A stretch of 64,000 nt of DNA from contig OW568863.1 of assembly GCA_938743325.2 (NCBI GenBank), positions 1,178,001 through 1,242,000 on the forward strand, written 5' to 3'. The stretch's first letter is position 1. Each line of letters opens with the position of its first letter. Shown here in pieces: positions 1-10,000 of this stretch. The position numbers were made by a program, and so were the translations under genes. This DNA comes from Pycnococcus provasolii (taxonomy: Eukaryota; Chlorophyta; Pseudoscourfieldiophyceae; Pseudoscourfieldiales; Pycnococcaceae). The notes under the pieces are model-generated. The model saw only the letters and a list, made by a program, of their open reading frames with translations, did no database searches and was not told where the DNA came from.

Positions 1-395
1 TCAACGCACCGACGGCGTGGGCAGCACCACCGACGAAAAATAATAACACAGCACAGGAGGCGGTGCAGCAGCAAATCCCGCGATTCGACCCGTACACAGG
101 AGAGGAAAAGCCGTGGCAATTTGATCCGTACACAGGCAAGCCGCTCGAAAAGAAACAAACCACCATAGAAAGCCTGCAGCAAAAAGCTGTGCCGCTTGAG
201 GTGCAGCCAACCAACAAGGCGGCGGTGGGGATCGTGTTCGCTGGTTCCGCCATCTCTCTCCTCTCCTCCGTCATTTGGGTCGAAAAGCAGGGATTCGACT
301 GGTTCGATTCCTTGTTTCCGTCCATCTCCATGGCAAACAAACAGCAACTCGAATACGAGAGGCAAGAGGAAAGCGAGGCTGAGGAAACCAGCTGA
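1..395 (+). CDS. 3' end of an unidentified single-helix membrane protein (partial)
   Basis: The frame is open from the left edge of the window to a TGA at 393-395, so the start lies outside. About 130 residues are visible. Two copies of a short motif, FDPYTGE/FDPYTGK, sit near the visible start. A hydrophobic stretch of about 20 residues beginning AAVGIVFAG follows, and then a Glu-rich hydrophilic tail. The GTG at 63 is just an internal valine. I do not recognise the family. The layout suits a small membrane protein with an acidic tail. A TACTGTA motif lies at 413-419, just after the stop. Confidence 0.6.
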   Translation, partial: NAPTAWAAPPTKNNNTAQEAVQQQIPRFDPYTGEEKPWQFDPYTGKPLEKKQTTIESLQQKAVPLEVQPTNKAAVGIVFAGSAISLLSSVIWVEKQGFDWFDSLFPSISMANKQQLEYERQEESEAEETS

Positions 396-788
396 CCCGA
401 CCGCAACAAAGGTACTGTAACTACAGCAAAAATGAAAGTCAACGAATGTTTATATTTACTTTCAAGAAAAAAACGGTCCACCCCATCCAAGCACACAATT
501 CATAACTGTTCTTTTTTTTTCTTCACCATCATCCGCATCACTTCCCAGCTTCGAACATCTTCGCGCGCTCAGCAGCAAACTTGGCACAACCAACCTCGCG
601 CACCAGCCGATTGCTTCCCCGACAGCCCGAACCACTCCTGGGTTAGGGTTAGGGTTAGGATTCCGGGTTCCTACGGGCTACGAGGACCTCTCGTTTCCTC
701 GGGCGTTTTTCCAATCCCTCGTCGCTCGTCGTCGTCTGCCAAATCATCCTGCTAGCTAGACTATCATTTCCTCGCAACATAAGGGAAG
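396..788. other. Intergenic spacer with telomere-like tract; transporter promoter side
   Basis: No convincing gene. The spacer holds a TACTGTA at 413-419, a T-rich run near 510-520 and a telomere-like tract at 641-660. An open frame at 432-755 spans low-complexity sequence and the telomere-like tract and has no recognisable protein character. Confidence 0.6.
641..660 (+). promoter_or_regulatory. Interstitial telomere-like TTAGGG tract upstream of transporter gene
   Basis: Three consecutive TTAGGG-type units lie about 130 bp upstream of the ATG at 789. Similar tracts recur in other gene spacers of this window, so a promoter role is plausible but inferred. Confidence 0.45.
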
Positions 789-2177
789 ATGGCGGCTTCT
801 TCATCTTCAAGCCACAATACCCACACGCGGATGCGCACACGAGCGTCGCTCGGTAGCGCATCCGTCAACCTCTCCATGGCCGTACTCGGTGTGGGACAAC
901 TCACTCTGCCGTACGCAGCGTCGCTTACGGGACTCGCCGAGTGCCTGCTGCTCCTGCTCGTACTCACCGCAGCAGCGCTCGTCAGCCTCGACAGCATAAG
1001 GGAAGGCGCAATCAGGCCGTCGAGACGTAGAGCGGAAACGCGAGCGGCCTCGTCGGACGGCGACGGCGAGGCTGCCCTCGCCACGCCTCTGCTCGTCGAC
1101 GACGATAGCATCGGGCAGATGGGCGAGCTTGCAGCGTCCGTCGAGTGCAAGTCGACGTACGCAGCTATTTTGGAGGAACACATGCCGTCCCACTACTATA
1201 AAAAACTCAGCGACGTTGCACTGCTGCTGTACGCGTGGGGAGGAAGCGTGAGCTTCCTGGTTGTGGTCAAACAGCAAGTGCACTACATCACGCAGTCCAT
1301 CAAGCTTTCCATGCACCTACCATCCTTCGCACCCATGCTCCTGCTGACGGCGGCTGTCACGCTGCCGCTCTCCATGCTCAGAAGCGTCAAGGCGCTCAGG
1401 TACAGCAGCGTCTTCGGTTCGCTCGCCGCGCTCTTCATCACCGCGGTGGTTGTGGTGCACAACCCAACGCTGAAGATGTGCGCGCTCGCGGCTGGCAGCG
1501 AGCCGCCCGCGCAGTGGGAGATCAACCCCACACCTATCGTCGCTGCGCTGCCTCTTCTGGCGTTCGCGCTGAATACGTCGTGGAGCTACGTTCCCGTCTT
1601 TTTCAGCATGTCCGACGACGCGCAGAAGGGAACGCGACGAGAGGCTGTTCGACTGCGTCGTAGCGGGACGTGGCTCGCCATGATCGTGCACAGCTTCGTG
1701 TATGTCAACTACAGCGTGATCACCGTCTATGGCATCGTGAGCTTCTGCGGCGATGTGAAGCAGAATGTTCTCGACGGGTACTCGATTCACAGTGGAAAGC
1801 ACGACGACTGGCGTGGGCACATGGTTCTCTTTGCGCGCTGCGCGCTCGCCGTGCAGCTGATTTTCGCGCTCCCGCTTCGCTTCCACGTCGCTCGCGACGT
1901 GCTCGTGGATGCGTACAACGACGACAGGATGAAGGTGCGGCTGGTGACGTTCGCTTTGGTCGCCTCCGCCGCCGCGGCCGCCGCCCCTCCCGTCCCTCTC
2001 CGCACGGCGATCGGTCTGACGAGCGCCGTTTGCGCGAGCGTCGTCATCTACATTATCCCCGCCCGGCTCTCGTTCGCGCTGTACGACAGCGCGTTAGCGC
2101 GCGTGACGGCGTGCGCGATGGCCGTTTTCGGCGTGCTCGTGATGGTTGGCGGCAGCTACGGAAGCGTGATGGGCTAA
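789..2177 (+). CDS. Amino acid/auxin permease (AAAP)-type membrane transporter
   Basis: A 462-residue polytopic membrane protein. An N-terminal hydrophobic segment at about residues 20-50 contains VLGVGQLTLPYAAS, which matches the first helix of AAAP (Aa_trans, SLC36/38-like) carriers, where a G-x-x-x-LPYA pattern is typical. A hydrophilic loop of about 70 residues follows. Then come roughly nine more hydrophobic segments, including one with LPLLAFALNTSW and one with MIVHSFVYVNYSVI, both in positions usual for this family. Length fits the family (400-500 aa). The ATG at 789 lies in a good context (AAGATGG). The likely role is proton- or sodium-coupled amino acid movement across the plasma or vacuolar membrane. 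Substrate cannot be predicted. Confidence 0.75.
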   Translation: MAASSSSSHNTHTRMRTRASLGSASVNLSMAVLGVGQLTLPYAASLTGLAECLLLLLVLTAAALVSLDSIREGAIRPSRRRAETRAASSDGDGEAALATPLLVDDDSIGQMGELAASVECKSTYAAILEEHMPSHYYKKLSDVALLLYAWGGSVSFLVVVKQQVHYITQSIKLSMHLPSFAPMLLLTAAVTLPLSMLRSVKALRYSSVFGSLAALFITAVVVVHNPTLKMCALAAGSEPPAQWEINPTPIVAALPLLAFALNTSWSYVPVFFSMSDDAQKGTRREAVRLRRSGTWLAMIVHSFVYVNYSVITVYGIVSFCGDVKQNVLDGYSIHSGKHDDWRGHMVLFARCALAVQLIFALPLRFHVARDVLVDAYNDDRMKVRLVTFALVASAAAAAAPPVPLRTAIGLTSAVCASVVIYIIPARLSFALYDSALARVTACAMAVFGVLVMVGGSYGSVMG

Positions 2178-2514
2178 CCTTACAGTACCTTTTTTCAATA
2201 CCAAATACATACATAAAAGCCGTTGTAATTTTTACTTACAGTACAGTAAGAGGAGGTCCTGCCCCAAACCACCACGTGATGAGGAGAAAGGCATTTTTTT
2301 TCATTTGTGTTGCGCTTGTAATCGAACTGTACCCGGTAGTTGAAGAGAGAGAGAGAAAAAAGAGATCGCAGTTTGAACCACCATTGCACGCCGTTGGCCT
2401 GGGGTCCACCCAACCATCTTTCTTGCGTGCACCCATCCTCCCACACTCATGATCATGATCGCTAGTCCTAGTCTATGATGCACGGCGGAGAGGAGGAAGA
2501 GTGGCTGTACATAA
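2178..2514. other. Intergenic spacer with TACAGTA and TACCCGGTA motifs
   Basis: No gene seen. TACAGTA occurs at 2181-2187, four bases after the transporter stop, and in two overlapping copies at 2237-2248. TACCCGGTA occurs at 2330-2338. A GA-rich run follows near 2345-2365. The in-frame stop that bounds the next gene's open frame is at 2512-2514. Confidence 0.6.
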
Positions 2515-2616
2515 AATAAAACCTCCCTTGGGCTTTCCCCTTGTGTCCATCGCTGGACACGGTCGCTCGCAAAGAAACAGCCACCTACAGGATCATCAGC
2601 AGTTTTTTTCACGAGC

Positions 2617-4080
2617 GTGTCTGTGGTGATTTCGAAGGGGCAAGCAAAGATTATACGTCACGCTGACGCCGCAGCCTTGCGCGCATCGCAGTATTATGCA
2701 AGAGATTCGCCGTCGTCATACAGAGTGGTGAGGCCAGCTTCTTCAGCAGACGTAAGACGCCGTTGGAGATGGCGCGCCTTTCAACACCCGAACCAACAAC
2801 AACTTCACGAACCGGCTCGTCTGCCAAACACAAGAGAATTGATTACACATACGATTAACAGAGCAGGGAGGTCGATCCATCCGGCCACACCAGCCGTGCA
2901 GATACCAGACAACACTTCGCAGCAAGTGAAATCGAGATGGAAACCTCTGTCGAGCTTTGCTGAACTTCGAAAAATTAGCGAACAGCTTGTCGCTTTTGAG
3001 AAACATCAGAAGGATGACATCAACAAACTGCGCGAGGCGATCGAACAAAGCACACGTCACGCACCCCTCTACACACGGCAACGGCGCGACATCGATCTTT
3101 CAATACAAATACAGTATGCAAACAATAGGTGCGATGCGGCACGCAGACGCGCTGCGCAAACGCATGAACCGCGCGTCGCGTTCGTGATAACAACATCGTT
3201 GGATGGACTCGACCTTGCGAAGGACCTGGTACCGCAGCTCATTTATCACGCGGAAGTTGGCGTCGGAGACACGTTCATCTTTTACGACGCACCAAAGACG
3301 CCGCGTTACCAATCAGCACGCGACCTGCTTCAGAGCCTGCACAGCTGCGTGCACTTCGTCGACACCGCATTCGAGGACCGGCGTGGCAAAAATGAGGGCC
3401 GCTGGGTCCCGATGGAGAGCTACGAGTGGCGTCGCCAGCGGCTGTGGAATCACCCCGACCTGCAGTGGTTCCGCACGGACGAGTACGGCGTGCGTTGGGA
3501 ACGCGTCGTGGGGCGTGCGCCGCACTCGCCCACAGGCTGGATTAGCAACATGACAATGTCCGCCTTCGCGGTGGCGTACCATTCGCCTCAGCCACGGTAT
3601 GGCAGTTTCAGAGTCATGATCAAGCAATGCTTCAACGCTCAAGAGGCGATAGCAATGGCGATCGAAAGAAACATATCCCTCATTGCGTTGCATGACAATG
3701 ACGAGCTGTACTATCCATCATGGCCTGGTGGCCTTGGCGGAGTGACGTCACCTCTGTCACGATGGAACGTTCAGCAGAGCATTGCGAGGGTGAAAATGTT
3801 CCTGCGGGCGAGCGAGGGGAGCGCGCCGCTTGGCGGGCGAGAGCCGCCACTTGCTGCGGATGTTCTACCCATGGGTTGGTCCAGCGAGCGTCGCGGGACG
3901 TTCTCTATCCCTCGCGCTTTGCAGGATGCGCTCGTCAAGCAGCCAAATGGCAAGCAGTGTATGAGCCACAAGGACAAACTTTTATGGAAACGCCGGTTCG
4001 TGCTCGCCCAGCTGGCGAACGCACCAAGCGCATACATCGCGCTCTCTTCTTGGGCGTCGTTGGCGGCGCCGGGAGGTTGA
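2617..4080 (+). CDS. Glycosyltransferase-like protein; start and 3' end uncertain
   Basis: The frame is open from 2515 but has no in-frame ATG before residue ~267 of the given span, so the true start is either an upstream spliced exon or the gene is broken. The given start is only a GTG. The core begins around residue 190 (RVAFVITTSLDGLDL). At about residue 365 it reads LIALHDNDELYY after a stretch of the form K-x2-C-x-N-x2-E-A-I. That resembles the D-x-D/E nucleotide-sugar and metal site of GT92/GT2-like transferases, with the preceding helix seen in that group. A proline-serine-rich, partly basic N-terminal region of about 150 residues precedes it. The stop lies 11 bp inside the large tandem array, so the native C-terminus may have been altered by the repeat expansion or spliced into it. 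Confidence 0.55.
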   Translation: MSVVISKGQAKIIRHADAAALRASQYYARDSPSSYRVVRPASSADVRRRWRWRAFQHPNQQQLHEPARLPNTRELITHTINRAGRSIHPATPAVQIPDNTSQQVKSRWKPLSSFAELRKISEQLVAFEKHQKDDINKLREAIEQSTRHAPLYTRQRRDIDLSIQIQYANNRCDAARRRAAQTHEPRVAFVITTSLDGLDLAKDLVPQLIYHAEVGVGDTFIFYDAPKTPRYQSARDLLQSLHSCVHFVDTAFEDRRGKNEGRWVPMESYEWRRQRLWNHPDLQWFRTDEYGVRWERVVGRAPHSPTGWISNMTMSAFAVAYHSPQPRYGSFRVMIKQCFNAQEAIAMAIERNISLIALHDNDELYYPSWPGGLGGVTSPLSRWNVQQSIARVKMFLRASEGSAPLGGREPPLAADVLPMGWSSERRGTFSIPRALQDALVKQPNGKQCMSHKDKLLWKRRFVLAQLANAPSAYIALSSWASLAAPGG

Positions 4081-7000
4081 ATTTTCACTACTACTTGATT
4101 ATTTTGGTGCCGTGAATTATCATTCAGATATCATCACAAAGAAGGAGAGCAGCCTAGGCGTGTGCATGCACGTGCGAAGCGCGATCGATTCGTCCGGCGG
4201 ATACCATGCGCCGGAAGAATACACGTCTTTCAAGCGCGTATCTACCCCGGGCGCACGCTTCAGTTGCACGCACGGGAGGTTGAATTTTCACTACTACTTG
4301 ATTATTTTGGTGCCGTGAATTATCATTCAGATATCAAGGAGAGCAGCCTAGGCGTGTGCATGCATGTGCGAAGCGCGATCGATTCGTCCGGCGGATACCA
4401 TGCGCCGGAAGAATACACGTCTATCTACCCCGGGCGCACGCTTCAGTTGCACGCACGGGAGGTTGAATTTTCACTACTACTTGATTATTTTGGTGCCGTG
4501 AATTATCATTCAGATATCATCACAAAGAAGGAGAGCAGCCTAGGCGTGTGCATGCATGTGCGAAGCGCGATCGATTCGTCCGGCGGATACCATGCGCCGG
4601 AAGAATACACGTCTATCTACCCCGGGCGCACGCTTCAGTTGCACGCACGGGAGGTTGAATTTTCACTACTACTTGATTATTTTGGTGCCGTGAATTATCA
4701 TTCAGATATCATCACAAAGAAGGAGAGCAGCCTAGGCGTGTGCATGCATGTGCGAAGCGCGATCGATTCGTCCGGCGGATACCATGCGCCGGAAGAATAC
4801 ACGTCTATCTACCCCGGGCGCACGCTTCAGTTGCACGCACGGGAGGTTGAATTTTCACTACTACTTGATTATTTTGGTGCCGTGAATTATCATTCAGATA
4901 TCATCACAAAGAAGGAGAGCAGCCTAGGCGTGTGCATGCATGTGCGAAGCGCGATCGATTCGTCCGGCGGATACCATGCGCCGGAAGAATACACGTCTAT
5001 CTACCCCGGGCGCACGCTTCAGTTGCACGCACGGGAGGTTGAATTTTCACTACTACTTGATTATTTTGGTGCCGTGAATTATCATTCAGATATCATCACA
5101 AAGAAGGAGAGCAGCCTAGGCGTGTGCATGCATGTGCGAAGCGCGATCGATTCGTCCGGCGGATACCATGCGCCGGAAGAATACACGTCTTGCAAGCGCG
5201 TATCTACCCCGGGCGCACGCTTCAGTTGCACGCACGGGAGGTTGAATTTTCACTACTACTTGATTATTTTGGTGCCGTGAATTATCATTCAGATATCATC
5301 ACAAAGAAGGAGAGCAGCCTAGGCGTGTGCATGCATGTGCGAAGCGCGATCGATTCGTCCGGCGGATACCATGCGCCGGAAGAATACACGTCTTGCAAGC
5401 GCGTATCTACCCCGGGCGCACGCTTCAGTTGCACGCACGGGAGGTTGAATTTTCACTACTACTTGATTATTTTGGTGCCGTGAATTATCATTCAGATATC
5501 AAGGAGAGCAGCCTAGGCGTGTGCATGCATGTGCGAAGCGCGATCGATTCGTCCGGCGGATACCATGCGCCGGAAGAATACACGTCTATCTACCCCGGGC
5601 GCACGCTTCAGTTGCACGCACGGGAGGTTGAATTTTCACTACTACTTGATTATTTTGGTGCCGTGAATTATCATTCAGATATCATCACAAAGAAGGAGAG
5701 CAGCCTAGGCGTGTGCATGCACGTGCGAAGCGCGATCGATTCGTCCGGCGGATACCATGCGCCGGAAGAATACACGTCTTGCAAGCGCGTATCTACCCCG
5801 GGCGCACGCTTCAGTTGCACGCACGGGAGGTTGAATTTTCACTACTACTTGATTATTTTGGTGCCGTGAATTATCATTCAGATATCAAGGAGAGCAGCCT
5901 AGGCGTGTGCATGCACGTGCGAAGCGCGATCGATTCGTCCGGCGGATACCATGCGCCGGAAGAATACACGTCTTGCAAGCGCGTATCTACCCCGGGCGCA
6001 CGCTTCAGTTGCACGCACGGGAGGTTGAATTTTCACTACTACTTGATTATTTTGGTGCCGTGAATTATCATTCAGATATCATCACAAAGAAGGAGAGCAG
6101 CCTAGGCGTGTGCATGCATGTGCGAAGCGCGATCGATTCGTCCGGCGGATACCATGCGCCGGAAGAATACACGTCTTGCAAGCGCGTATCTACCCCGGGC
6201 GCACGCTTCAGTTGCACGCACGGGAGGTTGAATTTTCACTACTATTTGATTATTTTGGTGCCGTGAATTATCATTCAGATATCATCACAAAGAAGGAGAG
6301 CAGCCTAGGCGTGTGCATGCATGTGCGAAGCGCGATCGATTCGTCCGGCGGATACCATGCGCCGGAAGAATACACGTCTTTCATGCGCGTATCTACCCCG
6401 GGCGCACGCTTCAGTTGCACGCACGGGAGGTTGAATTTTCACTACTACTTGATTATTTTGGTGCCGTGAATTATCATTCAGATATCAAGGAGAGCAGCCT
6501 AGGCGTGTGCATGCATGTGCGAAGCGCGATCGATTCGTCCGGCGGATACCATGCGCCGGAAGAATACACGTCTTGCAAGCGCGTATCTACCCCGGGCGCA
6601 CGCTTCAGTTGCACGCACGGGAGGTTGAATTTTCACTACTACTTGATTATTTTGGTGCCGTGAATTATCATTCAGATATCAAGGAGAGCAGCCTAGGCGT
6701 GTGCATGCATGTGCGAAGCGCGATCGATTCGTCCGGCGGATACCATGCGCCGGAAGAATACACGTCTATCTACCCCGGGCGCACGCTTCAGTTGCACGCA
6801 CGGGAGGTTGAATTTTCACTACTACTTGATTATTTTGGTGCCGTGAATTATCATTCAGATATCAAGGAGAGCAGCCTAGGCGTGTGCATGCATGTGCGAA
6901 GCGCGATCGATTCGTCCGGCGGATACCATGCGCCGGAAGAATACACGTCTTTCATGCGCGTATCTACCCCGGGCGCACGCTTCAGTTGCACGCACGGGAG

Positions 7001-10000
7001 GTTGAATTTTCACTACTACTTGATTATTTTGGTGCCGTGAATTATCATTCAGATATCATCACAAAGAAGGAGAGCAGCCTAGGCGTGTGCATGCACGTGC
7101 GAAGCGCGATCGATTCGTCCGGCGGATACCATGCGCCGGAAGAATACACGTCTATCTACCCCGGGCGCACGCTTCAGTTGCACGCACGGGAGGTTGAATT
7201 TTCACTACTACTTGATTATTTTGGTGCCGTGAATTATCATTCAGATATCATCACAAAGAAGGAGAGCAGCCTAGGCGTGTGCATGCACGTGCGAAGCGCG
7301 ATCGATTCGTCCGGCGGATACCATGCGCCGGAAGAATACACGTCTTGCAAGCGCGTATCTACCCCGGGCGCACGCTTCAGTTGCACGCACGGGAGGTTGA
7401 ATTTTCACTACTACTTGATTATTTTGGTGCCGTGAATTATCATTCAGATATCAAGGAGAGCAGCCTAGGCGTGTGCATGCACGTGCGAAGCGCGATCGAT
7501 TCGTCCGGCGGATACCATGCGCCGGAAGAATACACGTCTTGCAAGCGCGTATCTACCCCGGGCGCACGCTTCAGTTGCACGCACGGGAGGTTGAATTTTC
7601 ACTACTACTTGATTATTTTGGTGCCGTGAATTATCATTCAGATATCATCACAAAGAAGGAGAGCAGCCTAGGCGTGTGCATGCATGTGCGAAGCGCGATC
7701 GATTCGTCCGGCGGATACCATGCGCCGGAAGAATACACGTCTTGCAAGCGCGTATCTACCCCGGGCGCACGCTTCAGTTGCACGCACGGGAGGTTGAATT
7801 TTCACTACTATTTGATTATTTTGGTGCCGTGAATTATCATTCAGATATCATCACAAAGAAGGAGAGCAGCCTAGGCGTGTGCATGCATGTGCGAAGCGCG
7901 ATCGATTCGTCCGGCGGATACCATGCGCCGGAAGAATACACGTCTTTCATGCGCGTATCTACCCCGGGCGCACGCTTCAGTTGCACGCACGGGAGGTTGA
8001 ATTTTCACTACTACTTGATTATTTTGGTGCCGTGAATTATCATTCAGATATCATCACAAAGAAGGAGAGCAGCCTAGGCGTGTGCATGCATGTGCGAAGC
8101 GCGATCGATTCGTCCGGCGGATACCATGCGCCGGAAGAATACACGTCTTTCATGCGCGTATCTACCCCGGGCGCACGCTTCAGTTGCACGCACGGGAGGT
8201 TGAATTTTCACTACTATTTGATTATTTTGGTGCCGTGAATTATCATTCAGATATCATCACAAAGAAGGAGAGCAGCCTAGGCGTGTGCATGCATGTGCGA
8301 AGCGCGATCGATTCGTCCGGCGGATACCATGCGCCGGAAGAATACACGTCTATCTACCCCGGGCGCACGCTTCAGTTGCACGCACGGGAGGTTGAATTTT
8401 CACTACTACTTGATTATTTTGGTGCCGTGAATTATCATTCAGATATCATCACAAAGAAGGAGAGCAGCCTAGGCGTGTGCATGCACGTGCGAAGCGCGAT
8501 CGATTCGTCCGGCGGATACCATGCGCCGGAAGAATACACGTCTTGCAAGCGCGTATCTACCCCGGGCGCACGCTTCAGTTGCACGCACGGGAGGTTGAAT
8601 TTTCACTACTACTTGATTATTTTGGTGCCGTGAATTATCATTCAGATATCAAGGAGAGCAGCCTAGGCGTGTGCATGCACGTGCGAAGCGCGATCGATTC
8701 GTCCGGCGGATACCATGCGCCGGAAGAATACACGTCTATCTACCCCGGGCGCACGCTTCAGTTGCACGCACGGGAGGTTGAATTTTCACTACTACTTGAT
8801 TATTTTGGTGCCGTGAATTATCATTCAGATATCAAGGAGAGCAGCCTAGGCGTGTGCATGCATGTGCGAAGCGCGATCGATTCGTCCGGCGGATACCATG
8901 CGCCGGAAGAATACACGTCTTGCAAGCGCGTATCTACCCCGGGCGCACGCTTCAGTTGCACGCACGGGAGGTTGAATTTTCACTACTACTTGATTATTTT
9001 GGTGCCGTGAATTATCATTCAGATATCAAGGAGAGCAGCCTAGGCGTGTGCATGCATGTGCGAAGCGCGATCGATTCGTCCGGCGGATACCATGCGCCGG
9101 AAGAATACACGTCTATCTACCCCGGGCGCACGCTTCAGTTGCACGCACGGGAGGTTGAATTTTCACTACTACTTGATTATTTTGGTGCCGTGAATTATCA
9201 TTCAGATATCAAGGAGAGCAGCCTAGGCGTGTGCATGCATGTGCGAAGCGCGATCGATTCGTCCGGCGGATACCATGCGCCGGAAGAATACACGTCTTTC
9301 ATGCGCGTATCTACCCCGGGCGCACGCTTCAGTTGCACGCACGGGAGGTTGAATTTTCACTACTACTTGATTATTTTGGTGCCGTGAATTATCATTCAGA
9401 TATCATCACAAAGAAGGAGAGCAGCCTAGGCGTGTGCATGCACGTGCGAAGCGCGATCGATTCGTCCGGCGGATACCATGCGCCGGAAGAATACACGTCT
9501 ATCTACCCCGGGCGCACGCTTCAGTTGCACGCACGGGAGGTTGAATTTTCACTACTACTTGATTATTTTGGTGCCGTGAATTATCATTCAGATATCATCA
9601 CAAAGAAGGAGAGCAGCCTAGGCGTGTGCATGCATGTGCGAAGCGCGATCGATTCGTCCGGCGGATACCATGCGCCGGAAGAATACACGTCTTTCATGCG
9701 CGTATCTACCCCGGGCGCACGCTTCAGTTGCACGCACGGGAGGTTGAATTTTCACTACTATTTGATTATTTTGGTGCCGTGAATTATCATTCAGATATCA
9801 TCACAAAGAAGGAGAGCAGCCTAGGCGTGTGCATGCATGTGCGAAGCGCGATCGATTCGTCCGGCGGATACCATGCGCCGGAAGAATACACGTCTATCTA
9901 CCCCGGGCGCACGCTTCAGTTGCACGCACGGGAGGTTGAATTTTCACTACTACTTGATTATTTTGGTGCCGTGAATTATCATTCAGATATCATCACAAAG

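Noticed and set aside
641-660. Chromosome end
   Set aside because: Only about three TTAGGG units, flanked on both sides by ordinary genes; similar short tracts occur throughout the window.
432-755. Open frame of 107 codons
   Set aside because: Crosses a T run and the telomere-like tract; composition is not protein-like.
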